64,000 nucleotides of DNA from Clostridium sp. AT4 (GTDB lineage Bacteria; Bacillota; Clostridia; Lachnospirales; Lachnospiraceae): the NCBI RefSeq assembly GCF_001517625.2, contig NZ_LN999828.1, forward strand, positions 248,001 through 312,000, in the 5' to 3' direction. Shown here in pieces: positions 1 through 8,555 of the stretch; positions within the stretch are counted from its first letter, which is position 1; every line of letters begins with the position of its first letter. A model generated the notes under the pieces. The model made no database searches, was not told the origin of the DNA, and saw nothing but the letters and a program-made list of their open reading frames with translations. Both the position numbers and the translations under genes were made by a program.

Positions 1-1
1 C

Positions 2-835
2 AGCGTTACGATCCGTGTGGAACTGCGCTGGATCTATGTATCCTTAGCGGGTGCATTGCTGTTTCTGGCCTGGATGTACGGCGAGTTGACAAATGGAGTG
101 AAAAAAGAGCTTTATCTGAAGCGCATCTGGCCCTGGGGCGTGCTCTTTGGAGCCTATGTGCTTTTCATGTTCCCTGTGGAGCTTTTTTACAGAGGCTGCT
201 ATCCAAAGCTTTATCTCTGGCCAGATCAGCTGCGCTATAATTCTCTGGCAGAAGAAACTTATGAAAAATATGGGGATGAGATTTTCGGAAAAACCATCTA
301 TATCATGGAAGACACCTATGAGATGAGTGATTTTACAGCCAGAACCTTCTTTAAGGTCTTTGACAAAAAGAGACTGGCCGAGGGAACGCAGGTAAAGAAG
401 ATTGAAAGCATCCGCGACATCGGACTGGTGGATGACAGTATGCTGGTGCTGCGGGAGGATCCGGAGCACAATGGTTTTCAGGATATTACAGATTTTGTAA
501 GGGATTTAAAGCTCAAGGTGGATTACGGCTACTATGAGGACGGCTGGATGGATGAACACGCCTCTCTGACCGTGATGGCGGGAGAAGAAGGAATCATTGA
601 TCTGGAAATCATGTATCCCGGCATTATGAGCGGCGGAGAAATGATTACCATTACAAAGGATCAGGAGGAGCCATTAAAGCTTCCCCTTCACTCCAGTGTG
701 TTGGATGCGCGCCTTACGGCCAGCCCCTGGCAGCTGGTGCACCTGACCTTTGACTATAATTTTTATATGCAGAATGCGATGGAGCAGAGGGGCGAAGACC
801 GGCTGGCAGCTATTGTTCACATTTCGGCAGAATAA
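2..835 (+). CDS. Membrane protein of polysaccharide cluster, C-terminal part (5' truncated by window)
   Basis: The frame is open to the first base, so this is the C-terminal part of a longer protein; a GTG at 17 has no convincing ribosome binding site. Two hydrophobic segments (about residues 6-22 and 40-56 counted from the GTG) are followed by roughly 210 soluble, acidic residues, probably outside the membrane. It lies 37 bp upstream of another polytopic membrane protein and in line with CDP-sugar genes, so a role in surface glycan assembly is inferred. The family is not recognised with certainty. Confidence 0.6.
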   Translation, partial: SVTIRVELRWIYVSLAGALLFLAWMYGELTNGVKKELYLKRIWPWGVLFGAYVLFMFPVELFYRGCYPKLYLWPDQLRYNSLAEETYEKYGDEIFGKTIYIMEDTYEMSDFTARTFFKVFDKKRLAEGTQVKKIESIRDIGLVDDSMLVLREDPEHNGFQDITDFVRDLKLKVDYGYYEDGWMDEHASLTVMAGEEGIIDLEIMYPGIMSGGEMITITKDQEEPLKLPLHSSVLDARLTASPWQLVHLTFDYNFYMQNAMEQRGEDRLAAIVHISAE

Positions 836-872
836 AGCCGGAAATAGCCGGGAATTTTGGAGGTAACGAATC

Positions 873-2345
873 ATGAAGGCAGAAACAAACAGAAAAGACG
901 TATACAGAAAGGCGCTCTGCCTTCTGATTCCCGCAGTGGGGCTGGCGTTTCTTTTATGGTACATCAAAAATGCCACCTGCGATGTGGTTTATTCCGATTA
1001 TATCCGCCTGGTAAACAGCTACCTGCCGGATGTCTATGATCCGGATCGCTTTTTTGTGCCCGATGTCCTGACAAGAATTCCTATTAACTATCTGGGACGG
1101 ATCATCAATGTGGAGCTGTTTGGCTTTTCCATTACTTTTGACCGGGTTCTGGGGGCTGTAAGCACAGCGCTTGCGGCCTGGGTATTCGGCCTGTATTTTA
1201 TCCGTCACAAGCTGGGGAGCATATGGTTTTTTCTTATAATGGCCGTGACATTCAGCCTGAATCAATGGGAGATGCTTACAAATGGAAGCGGCTGGTCCCA
1301 CTTTTTTGCCTTTGCCTGTTTTTATTACCATGAATTGGTTTTTGACCGGGTGTGGACGGGACAGGAGAAGAAAGGAGATACCCTTCGCATGATCCTGCTG
1401 CCAGTACTTATTATCCTTGGAACTGCAGGGCCGTACTGCGCAATCTATGCGGTGGTAATGATCCTGGCTTCAGCAGCGGGAATTGTAAGAGACCTGTGGA
1501 GAAAAAAACAAAAGCAGTCAGAATGTTCCGCTTTGGAAGGGGAAGAAGGGCTGGGATTTAAGGGGGATTTTCGCAGGTATCTGGCATTTCTTTTTGCAGT
1601 TTTGATCCCCCTTCTGCTTTATATCCTCAGCAATTCCTTTGCGGTGGAGGAGCACGCCGGAGCGACGGGACGTTCCCTGGGAGAGCTTTTAATGGATGCG
1701 CCCTCCTTTCCGGTGCGTTTTCTTTTAAAATCTCTGGCGGGAATGCTGATCGGAGGAGAGGAGCTGATCCAGTGGATTTCAGACGGGAAAATCACAGATG
1801 GGTTCTGTTATCTTTTGGGGCTTTTTGTGTCGGCAGGCTATCTGTGGGCTTTATGGATGAATCTGCGGCACAAAATTTATGAGAGATCCCTTTTCCCTAT
1901 GATGCTCCTTACGGGAGGTGCCTTAAATCATGTGCTGATCTTTTTATCCAGATACATTTTTGAAAAGGAAAACTATGCGTTAAGCTCCCGGTATGCCCTG
2001 CAGTTTCAGGTGGGGATTCTGGGAATTATCCTGACCTTTGCCCTGGCAGTACAGATGAAAAGCAGGCTCTCTGCAGCCGGCCGCATCTTTGGGGCTGTAT
2101 TCTGTATTGCAATCCTTCTGGGAAATGGTTATACTACATATCGTGAGATAGAAAAAGCGCCTTACCGGGAAGAACGGTTTGAGATGATGAGGGAGCTTGC
2201 CCCCCTGATGCCGCACCTGACCGATGAGGAGATGATGGAGATGGATCCCGCAGCCCCGGATCTGTATGAATACCGCAAGGGAACGGACAAGCTGCGAAAG
2301 GCATTTGAGATATTGGAAGAGAATCAGTTGAATGTATTTCGCTAA
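873..2345 (+). CDS. Polytopic membrane protein (DUF6056-like), polysaccharide cluster
   Basis: This 490-residue protein has about ten hydrophobic segments, with a large predicted extracytoplasmic loop after the first one (about residues 35-85) containing Asp/Arg-rich stretches. The layout resembles GT-C-like or DUF6056 membrane proteins of Firmicute surface-polysaccharide loci. The ATG at 873 has a GGAGG ribosome binding site 10 bp upstream. Its 3' end is 13 bp from the start of the cytidylyltransferase gene, so the two are probably co-transcribed. Transfer or export of a lipid-linked sugar is an inference from context; no catalytic motif is certain. Confidence 0.6.
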   Translation: MKAETNRKDVYRKALCLLIPAVGLAFLLWYIKNATCDVVYSDYIRLVNSYLPDVYDPDRFFVPDVLTRIPINYLGRIINVELFGFSITFDRVLGAVSTALAAWVFGLYFIRHKLGSIWFFLIMAVTFSLNQWEMLTNGSGWSHFFAFACFYYHELVFDRVWTGQEKKGDTLRMILLPVLIILGTAGPYCAIYAVVMILASAAGIVRDLWRKKQKQSECSALEGEEGLGFKGDFRRYLAFLFAVLIPLLLYILSNSFAVEEHAGATGRSLGELLMDAPSFPVRFLLKSLAGMLIGGEELIQWISDGKITDGFCYLLGLFVSAGYLWALWMNLRHKIYERSLFPMMLLTGGALNHVLIFLSRYIFEKENYALSSRYALQFQVGILGIILTFALAVQMKSRLSAAGRIFGAVFCIAILLGNGYTTYREIEKAPYREERFEMMRELAPLMPHLTDEEMMEMDPAAPDLYEYRKGTDKLRKAFEILEENQLNVFR

Positions 2346-2358
2346 TGGAGGAGATTCG

Positions 2359-3156
2359 ATGAAAGTTGTAATATTAGCAGGGGGCTTCGGCACCCGGATC
2401 AGTGAGGAAAGCCACTTAAAACCAAAGCCCATGATCGAGATTGGTGAAAAGCCCATCCTGTGGCACATTATGAAGTATTATTCCGAATTCGGCTACCATG
2501 ATTTTGTGATCTGTCTGGGCTATAAGCAGTATGTGGTAAAGGAATTTTTTGCAGACTATTTCCTTCACACCTCAGATGTGACCTTTGACCTGGCAAATAA
2601 CCGGATGGAGGTTCACAATAATTATTCCGAGCCGTGGAAGGTAACTCTGGTGGATACGGGACTTAACACCATGACAGGAGGCCGTGTAAAGCGGATTCAG
2701 CCCTATATCGGAAACGAGCCCTTTATGCTTACATACGGGGACGGGGTTTCTAATGTGGACTTAAAGGCCCTGGCAGACTTTCACAAATCCCATGGAAAGA
2801 TTGCCACGATTACGACCGTAAACCTGGGCCAGTCAAAGGGTGTTTTAAATATTGATGATAATGACAGCGTACTTTCCTTCAGGGAAAAGGATGACAATGA
2901 CGGAGCGCTGATCAACGGCGGCTTTATGGTGCTGAATCCGGAAGTATTTGAATATTTAAAGGATGATACTACAGTTTTTGAGAGAGAACCCATGGAGCGG
3001 CTGGCGGCAGAGGGACAGATGAAATCCTTCTATCACAGCGGATTCTGGCAGTGTATGGATACACAGAGAGAGATGAAAAAGCTGGAGGCCTTATGGCAGT
3101 CGGGAAATGCGCCCTGGAAAATATGGAAGGATGACAGAAAGGATCTTAAGCCATGA
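2359..3156 (+). CDS. rfbF: Glucose-1-phosphate cytidylyltransferase
   Basis: Makes CDP-glucose from CTP and glucose-1-phosphate, the entry step to CDP-3,6-dideoxyhexoses and related CDP-6-deoxysugars. The N-terminus has the nucleotidyltransferase signature GGFGTRISEESHLKPKPM followed by EIGEKPILWHIMKYY, typical of RfbF. An in-frame ATG at 2332 lies inside the previous gene; the ATG at 2359, with GGAGGA upstream, gives a 265-residue protein of normal family length. The stop overlaps the rfbG start by 4 bp (ATGA), which implies translational coupling. Confidence 0.93.
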   Translation: MKVVILAGGFGTRISEESHLKPKPMIEIGEKPILWHIMKYYSEFGYHDFVICLGYKQYVVKEFFADYFLHTSDVTFDLANNRMEVHNNYSEPWKVTLVDTGLNTMTGGRVKRIQPYIGNEPFMLTYGDGVSNVDLKALADFHKSHGKIATITTVNLGQSKGVLNIDDNDSVLSFREKDDNDGALINGGFMVLNPEVFEYLKDDTTVFEREPMERLAAEGQMKSFYHSGFWQCMDTQREMKKLEALWQSGNAPWKIWKDDRKDLKP

Positions 3157-4214
3157 CAATTGAGAAATTAAAGGAATTTTATGGAAATAAAAAAGTTCTG
3201 ATCACCGGACACACGGGCTTTAAAGGCTCCTGGCTTACCCGCATCCTGACTCTTTCCGGGGCAGAGGTTACGGGCTATTCCCTGACTCCGCCTACGGATC
3301 CCAGCCTTTTTGAAATTGCCGGTCTGGAGGACACTATAAAGAGTGTGGTTGGAGATATCCGCGACCTGGAGCATTTAAGCCGCGTATTTGAGGAAACCCG
3401 GCCGGAGATCGTATTTCATCTGGCAGCCCAGCCCATTGTGCGGGAATCCTATCAGGAGCCGGTTTACACCTATGAAACAAATGTAATGGGTACGGTAAAT
3501 GTATTAGAGTGCGTCCGCCGGACGGAGAGCGTGCGTTCCTTTTTAAATGTGACTACGGATAAGGTTTATGAGAACCGGGAGTGGGAGTATGGCTACCGGG
3601 AGTGTGACAATCTGGATGGCTATGATCCCTATTCCAACAGCAAATCCTGCTCCGAGCTTGTGACCCACAGCTATAAAAAATCCTTTTTTGAGGACGGACG
3701 CTGCGCCATTTCTACCGCACGGGCGGGAAATGTGATCGGCGGAGGCGATTTTGCCGCAGACAGGATCATTCCGGACTGTGTGAGGGCAGCTGCGGCAGGA
3801 AAGACCATTATTGTCCGCAATCCCTATTCCACCCGGCCGTATCAGCATGTGATGGAGCCTCTGGCTGTTTATCTGGCCATTGCCATGAGGCAGTATGAGG
3901 ACAGAACCTTTGAGGGGTATTATAATGTAGGCCCGGACGACAAGGACTGTGTGACAACGGGAACGCTGGCAGATCTGTTCTGCGCAGCCTGGGGACAGGG
4001 ACAGACCTGGGAGAACCGCTGGGTGGGCGGCCCCCATGAGGCGAATTTCCTGAAGCTGGACTGCTCAAAGATCAAGCATACCTTTGGCTGGACGCCCAGA
4101 TATGGCGTAAAGGAAGCAGTGGAGAAAACTGTGGAATGGTCAAAGGAGTATCTGGAGGGAGCGGATATGACAGAGGTGATGGACCGCCAGATCCGCGAAT
4201 TTTTCATTTCATAG
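3153..4214 (+). CDS. rfbG: CDP-glucose 4,6-dehydratase
   Basis: Converts CDP-glucose to CDP-4-keto-6-deoxyglucose. It is an extended short-chain dehydrogenase: the NAD-binding motif GHTGFKG lies near residue 19, and the catalytic Tyr-x3-Lys is in YSNSK, about residue 160. The downstream GGGDFAADRIIPDC stretch is characteristic of RfbG. Length (353) fits the family. The start overlaps rfbF by 4 bp and rfbH follows, so three consecutive pathway enzymes sit in one operon. Confidence 0.93.
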   Translation: MTIEKLKEFYGNKKVLITGHTGFKGSWLTRILTLSGAEVTGYSLTPPTDPSLFEIAGLEDTIKSVVGDIRDLEHLSRVFEETRPEIVFHLAAQPIVRESYQEPVYTYETNVMGTVNVLECVRRTESVRSFLNVTTDKVYENREWEYGYRECDNLDGYDPYSNSKSCSELVTHSYKKSFFEDGRCAISTARAGNVIGGGDFAADRIIPDCVRAAAAGKTIIVRNPYSTRPYQHVMEPLAVYLAIAMRQYEDRTFEGYYNVGPDDKDCVTTGTLADLFCAAWGQGQTWENRWVGGPHEANFLKLDCSKIKHTFGWTPRYGVKEAVEKTVEWSKEYLEGADMTEVMDRQIREFFIS

Positions 4215-4277
4215 GAAAGGGCGTCCTATGGAATAAAAACGCTCCGCGGGGAGTGCCCTGCGGCGTTCCTATGAAAT
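4206..4277 (+). promoter_or_regulatory. Intra-operon inverted repeat between rfbG and rfbH
   Basis: A perfect 12-bp inverted repeat (ATTTCATAGGAA at 4206-4217 and its complement at 4266-4277) encloses a GC-rich loop and overlaps the rfbG stop codon. No T-run follows the right arm, so it is not a typical intrinsic terminator. It could stabilise or process the transcript, or be a small dispersed palindromic element; function unknown. Confidence 0.45.
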
Positions 4278-4300
4278 AGAATCAAGGAGGAAAACATATC

Positions 4301-5647
4301 ATGTTTGAACATATGACCGAAGAACAGGCAAGAGCGCAGATTCTGGAGCAGGTAGCCGGATACTGCGATACCTTTCATAAAAAGGCGCCATACAGAGAAG
4401 GCGACAGGATTCCCTATGCGTCCCGCGTTTATGACCATGATGAGATGGTAAATCTGGTGGACAGCGCTCTGGAATTCTGGCTGACTTCCGGACGTTATAC
4501 GGATGAATTTGAGAAAAAGCTGGCAGGATATCTGGGAGTAAAATACTGCTCGCTGGTAAATTCCGGCTCATCTGCCAATCTTCTTGCCTTTATGACCCTG
4601 ACCTCTCCGCTGCTTGGAGAGCGCCGCATCAAACGTGGGGATGAGATCATCACCGTAGCCTGCGGCTTTCCTACCACCGTGGCTCCGGCTATTCAGTACG
4701 GCGCCGTTCCTGTATTCGTGGATGTAACCATTCCTCAGTATAATATTGATGTAACCATGCTGGAAGCGGCCCGGTCTGAAAAGACAAAGGCAGTGATGAT
4801 CGCCCACACTCTGGGAAATCCATTTAACCTGAGGGCGGTAAAGGCCTTCTGCGACAAATATGATCTGTGGCTTGTAGAGGATAACTGTGATGCTCTGGGA
4901 ACCCAGTATACCATGGAGGAGGATGGAAGCGAGGTTACAAGATTTACGGGAACCATCGGAGATATCGGAACCTCCAGTTTTTATCCGCCCCATCACATGA
5001 CTATGGGTGAAGGCGGAGCTGTGTATACAGACAACGGCCTTTTAAACCGCATTATGCGCTCCTTCCGTGACTGGGGACGGGACTGCGTATGTCCTTCCGG
5101 CCGCGACAATATGTGCGGACACCGTTTTGACCGCCAGTACGGCGAGCTGCCTTTAGGCTATGACCACAAATATGTATATTCTCATTTAGGCTACAATTTA
5201 AAGGCAACCGATATGCAGGCTGCCATCGGCTGCGCCCAGTTAGACAAGTTCCCGTCCTTTGTAGAGCGCCGCCGCCACAATTTTGACCGCTTAAAGGCTG
5301 CTCTGGCAGGCACGGAGGACAAGCTGATTCTTCCTGAGGCCTGCGAGCACGCAAGACCCAGCTGGTTTGGCTTCCTCATCACCTGTAAGGAAGGCACAGA
5401 CCGCAATCAGGTGGTTCAGCATATTGAGAAAATGGGCGTACAGACCCGTATGCTCTTTGCAGGAAACCTGGTAAAGCATCCCTGCTTTGACGAGATGCGA
5501 AAGAACGGGGAGGGCTTCCGTGTTGTGGGAAGTCTGGAGCATACGGATCGGATCTTAAAGGATACCTTCTGGGTAGGCGTATATCCCGGTATGACGGACG
5601 AGATGATCGACTATATGGCAAAGACCATCCGTGAAGCCATTGCCTGA
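4301..5647 (+). CDS. rfbH: CDP-4-keto-6-deoxyglucose-3-dehydrase (E1), RfbH/AscC type
   Basis: PMP and [2Fe-2S]-dependent enzyme that removes the C3 hydroxyl of CDP-4-keto-6-deoxyglucose. The segment YPPHHMTMGEGGAV has His where normal PLP aminotransferases have the Schiff-base Lys, the hallmark of E1. The iron-sulfur cysteines are visible as C-V-C-x7-C in DCVCPSGRDNMC, with the fourth in VEDNCDALG. Length 448 fits. The partner reductase (E3, AscD/DdhD) is not in this window and must be encoded elsewhere or be replaced by another electron donor. Confidence 0.93.
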   Translation: MFEHMTEEQARAQILEQVAGYCDTFHKKAPYREGDRIPYASRVYDHDEMVNLVDSALEFWLTSGRYTDEFEKKLAGYLGVKYCSLVNSGSSANLLAFMTLTSPLLGERRIKRGDEIITVACGFPTTVAPAIQYGAVPVFVDVTIPQYNIDVTMLEAARSEKTKAVMIAHTLGNPFNLRAVKAFCDKYDLWLVEDNCDALGTQYTMEEDGSEVTRFTGTIGDIGTSSFYPPHHMTMGEGGAVYTDNGLLNRIMRSFRDWGRDCVCPSGRDNMCGHRFDRQYGELPLGYDHKYVYSHLGYNLKATDMQAAIGCAQLDKFPSFVERRRHNFDRLKAALAGTEDKLILPEACEHARPSWFGFLITCKEGTDRNQVVQHIEKMGVQTRMLFAGNLVKHPCFDEMRKNGEGFRVVGSLEHTDRILKDTFWVGVYPGMTDEMIDYMAKTIREAIA

Positions 5648-5670
5648 CAGGAACGGAGGTCGAGGACAGT

Positions 5671-6513
5671 ATGGCACAGACATACGATATGACAAAGGTC
5701 CATGAGGCCAATTTAAAGATATTAAAGGAGCTGGACCGGATCTGCAGAAAGTATAAGATCCGGTATGCCCTGGATGCGGGAACCCTGATCGGCGCAGTGC
5801 GCCACAAGGGCTTTATTCCCTGGGATGATGATGCAGATGTGGTTCTGATCCGGAGCCAGTACGAGGCGTTAAAAAAGGTTATAAAAAGGGAACTTCCCGA
5901 TACCATGGAGCTTTTGGAGCCGGACAGCTACCGGGGCGGCCGGGCATTTTATGACTTTACTCCCCGTATTATTTATAAAAACAGCCAGGTTCATCCGGAC
6001 AGCGACCGGATGGACTATTATGAGGGAAAGTTAAACCATCTCTGGGTAGACCTCTTTATTCTGGATAAGCTGCCCGAGGGAAAGCTGGCGTCTGAGATGA
6101 CCCGCTTTATCCACAAGGCCATCTACGGCCTGGCTATGGGTCACCGCCATGATCTGGATTATAGCAGATACAGCCTGCTTCACAAAATTTTTGTAGGAGG
6201 ACTTGCCACAGCAGGGAAGCTGATTCCCCTAAAGTGGATCATTTCCATGCAGAAATGGGCTGCCTTAAAAGACAGAAAGAGCAAAGGAAGCCGGTGGTAT
6301 TACAGTAATTACCAGCCGGATTACCTCTATGTAACTCTGGAGGATGACTGGTGCACCAAGACGGAGGATGCGCCTTTTGAAGATACGCAGCTGATGATCC
6401 CAAAGGGGTATCATCAGGTACTTACAGAGGTTTACGGCGACTATATGCAGCTGCCTCCTGAGGACAAGCGGGTTCCAACCCATTCCAGCCAGCAGATCCG
6501 GGTATTTGACTGA
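5671..6513 (+). CDS. LicD-family phosphotransferase
   Basis: The N-terminal region carries the LicD signature: RYALDAGTLIGAVRHKG followed by WDDDADVVL (about residues 32-57). LicD proteins are nucleotidyltransferase-fold enzymes that add phosphocholine or similar phospho-substituents to surface glycans. It lies between rfbH and a glycosyltransferase in the same operon, so its acceptor is probably the polysaccharide containing the CDP-derived deoxysugar; that is inferred. The GGAGG site upstream of 5671 supports the start. Length 280 is normal. Confidence 0.88.
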   Translation: MAQTYDMTKVHEANLKILKELDRICRKYKIRYALDAGTLIGAVRHKGFIPWDDDADVVLIRSQYEALKKVIKRELPDTMELLEPDSYRGGRAFYDFTPRIIYKNSQVHPDSDRMDYYEGKLNHLWVDLFILDKLPEGKLASEMTRFIHKAIYGLAMGHRHDLDYSRYSLLHKIFVGGLATAGKLIPLKWIISMQKWAALKDRKSKGSRWYYSNYQPDYLYVTLEDDWCTKTEDAPFEDTQLMIPKGYHQVLTEVYGDYMQLPPEDKRVPTHSSQQIRVFD

Positions 6514-6515
6514 AT

Positions 6516-7493
6516 ATGATAAAGGAGAACCATCCTTTGAGTGAAGATAGAAGCAATCTGAAAAAAAAGATTCTTTCCGTGGTCGTGTCTGTTTACAATG
6601 AGGAACAGGCGCTGAAGGAATGTTATACAGAGATGAAGAGAGTGTTGGATACTCTTTCCTGGGATCATGAGCTGATTTTTGTAAATGACGGAAGCTCAGA
6701 TGGCAGCCTGGAGGTGCTTAAAACCCTGGCTTCAGAGGATCAGAAGGTAAAGCTTATCAGCTTTTCCAGAAATTTCGGACATGAGGCAGCCATGATCGCG
6801 GGTCTGGATTACAGCACAGGCGACGGAGTGGTCTGCATGGATGCAGATCTGCAGCATCCCCCGGAATGTCTTCCCCGGATCATCAGGGCCTTTGAGGAGG
6901 GAAACGAGGTAATCAGTATGGTGCGTACCCGAAACAAAAGCGCAGGCCTGATCAAAAATATCACCAGCTCCGGATTTTACTGGCTGATCAACCGCATTTC
7001 GGATGTTCACTTTGAGCCTAATGCCTCTGACTTTTTTGCGATCAGCCGTTCGGTGGCAGAGGTTTTAAAAGGGAATTACCGGGAAAAGGTGCGTTTCCTG
7101 CGGGGCTATGTCCAGAACGTGGGCTTTCAGAAAACTACTCTGGAATATGAGGCAGGCGTGAGGGTGGCAGGAGAGAGCAAGTACAGCTTAAAAAAGCTGT
7201 TTATCTTTTCGGTTAATACCATCCTCTGCTTTTCCAATATGCCCTTAAAGCTGGGAATTTACGCTGGAATCTTATCGGGAGCAGCCGGGATGGCAGTTCT
7301 GGTCTATACGCTCTTTACCCGTCAGGGAGCTCCCAGTGGATATGCTACCATTGTGGTGCTGATCTGCTTTATGTTCGCCATGATGTTTCTGCTCATCGGC
7401 ATCATCGGAGAGTATATCGCTATCCTTTTTACGGAACTGAAGGATCGTCCGGTGTATATTGTGAGGGAGACGGCGAATATAGAACACAATTAA
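6516..7493 (+). CDS. Family 2 glycosyltransferase, GtrB/DPM type, membrane anchored
   Basis: The GT-A domain begins with SVVVSVYNEE and has FVNDGSSDGS and the catalytic DADLQHPPE motif. Two C-terminal transmembrane segments (about residues 235-257 and 270-295) match GtrB/ArnC-like enzymes that load a sugar onto undecaprenyl phosphate. The ATG at 6516 lacks a ribosome binding site; AAAGGAG at 6521-6527 lies 9 bp before an in-frame TTG at 6537, which may be the true start. It is the last gene of the operon, before a strong terminator. Confidence 0.88.
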   Translation: MIKENHPLSEDRSNLKKKILSVVVSVYNEEQALKECYTEMKRVLDTLSWDHELIFVNDGSSDGSLEVLKTLASEDQKVKLISFSRNFGHEAAMIAGLDYSTGDGVVCMDADLQHPPECLPRIIRAFEEGNEVISMVRTRNKSAGLIKNITSSGFYWLINRISDVHFEPNASDFFAISRSVAEVLKGNYREKVRFLRGYVQNVGFQKTTLEYEAGVRVAGESKYSLKKLFIFSVNTILCFSNMPLKLGIYAGILSGAAGMAVLVYTLFTRQGAPSGYATIVVLICFMFAMMFLLIGIIGEYIAILFTELKDRPVYIVRETANIEHN

Positions 7494-7503
7494 AGATAAA
7501 TAC

Positions 7504-7542
7504 AAAATACCCTGAAAGCCGTTCAGCCCTTCAGGGTATTTT
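7504..7542. terminator. Bidirectional intrinsic terminator
   Basis: Perfect 13-bp inverted repeat (AAAATACCCTGAA at 7504-7516 with its complement at 7530-7542). It has a T-run on one strand and an A-run on the other, and lies between convergent transcription units. Confidence 0.85.
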
Positions 7543-7579
7543 GCCGTACGGGCCAGTGAGCAGGACGCCCGGTCTACAG

Positions 7580-8068
7580 CTACATCCTTCGTGAAAGGAT
7601 CATTCTCCAGATGATAAGGAGACCGGCAAAGGCTGCCATGATGCAGAGCAGAAGCTTTACCATCAGGACGCTTACAAAGCCGGACAGGAGGATCATCACA
7701 TACAGAAGGATAAACAGGGAGTATCCCGCATAGGCCCAGCTTTTAGTACCGATGGCTTGGCTGCGTTCGTCAAACTCCCGGATTTCCTGCTGCCTTCTGC
7801 GCTCAGGATCCTTCAGATAGGAACGGTTTCTTAAAATCAATAAAACTCCGGCAATGATCAGCCCCAGGCCGGTGCCGTAATAGAAGCTTGTCATGAAGCT
7901 GCGGCTTTCCGGTTCCAGATAGAGAATGGGAGACGCTCCGGCCGAAGAAGCCAGAGCCGCTGTGAGAGCGGCCGCACCTAAAATCAAAGCAGCCGATCCA
8001 AGAAAGATCCGAAGCCTGCATCTGCGTACCAAACGGGTCTGACCGTTGTTTTTCATAGATTCTCTCAT
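7580..8068 (-). CDS. Small integral membrane protein paired with an XRE regulator
   Basis: This 162-residue protein has four hydrophobic segments in two pairs, with a charged cytoplasmic loop RRRQQEIREFDERSQAIG between them. That loop is typical of small Firmicute membrane proteins (DUF2178/DUF3796-like) encoded next to a short XRE regulator. Its start codon overlaps the stop of the upstream regulator (ATGA), so it is translationally coupled. Function unknown; such pairs often respond to membrane stress, which is an inference here. Confidence 0.6.
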   Translation of the reverse strand: MRESMKNNGQTRLVRRCRLRIFLGSAALILGAAALTAALASSAGASPILYLEPESRSFMTSFYYGTGLGLIIAGVLLILRNRSYLKDPERRRQQEIREFDERSQAIGTKSWAYAGYSLFILLYVMILLSGFVSVLMVKLLLCIMAAFAGLLIIWRMILSRRM

Positions 8069-8271
8069 ATGTCGTCCTCCTCTTCAAAAATAAAAATTTC
8101 TTCGATGGTCCGTCCGAAATACCGGGCAATTTTGTGCGCCAGTCCCAGAGAAGCGTTGTATCTTCCGTTTTCCAAAGAAATGATCGTCTGACGGGTAACG
8201 CCGACTGCTTCTGCCAGATCCTCCTGTCGGATCCGTCCGGCCCGGCGCAGTTCCTGAATCCTGTTTTTCAT
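8065..8271 (-). CDS. Short XRE-family transcriptional regulator
   Basis: At 68 residues it is essentially a single helix-turn-helix domain: RQEDLAEAVGVTRQTIISLENGRYNASLGLAHKIA carries the classical recognition helix (VTRQTIISLENG). It ends in an acidic tail (IFIFEEEDD), a common layout in regulators paired with small membrane proteins. Expression comes from the promoter at 8370-8398, and it overlaps the membrane protein gene by 4 bp. Confidence 0.85.
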   Translation of the reverse strand: MKNRIQELRRAGRIRQEDLAEAVGVTRQTIISLENGRYNASLGLAHKIARYFGRTIEEIFIFEEEDDI

Positions 8272-8369
8272 CTGTGACCGATTCCACCCTTCTTTTTACT
8301 GACAGCACCTTTCATCAATGGTTCCCCTTTTACGGATCGAGTAAAATGTAAAGCGAACTGTACAAAATA

Positions 8370-8398
8370 AGTATAGGAAACGTTACATCAAAAGTCAA
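8370..8398 (-). promoter_or_regulatory. Promoter of the XRE/membrane protein pair
   Basis: On the minus strand TTGACT (8398-8393), a 17-bp spacer and TATACT (8375-8370) form a good sigma-A promoter about 100 bp upstream of the XRE start codon. Confidence 0.65.
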
Positions 8399-8470
8399 GC
8401 TTATTTTACATTTTGTGCCTTTTTCAGATCCTGTATACAAAATGTTTGGAGAAATTTTATAATTGGGTCA

Positions 8471-8520
8471 TTGACTTTCCGACCTGTAAGTGTTTATAAT
8501 TTGAAAAGTGACAATATGTC
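8471..8520 (+). promoter_or_regulatory. Promoter and possible operator of the TetR gene
   Basis: TTGACT (8471-8476), an 18-bp spacer and TATAAT (8495-8500) form a promoter. The following short palindrome GACA-ATA-TGTC (8510-8520) is a candidate TetR autoregulatory site, though it is short. Confidence 0.55.
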
Positions 8521-8555
8521 ATGTTTACCATTGACTCAAGGAGGCCTTGATTTCT

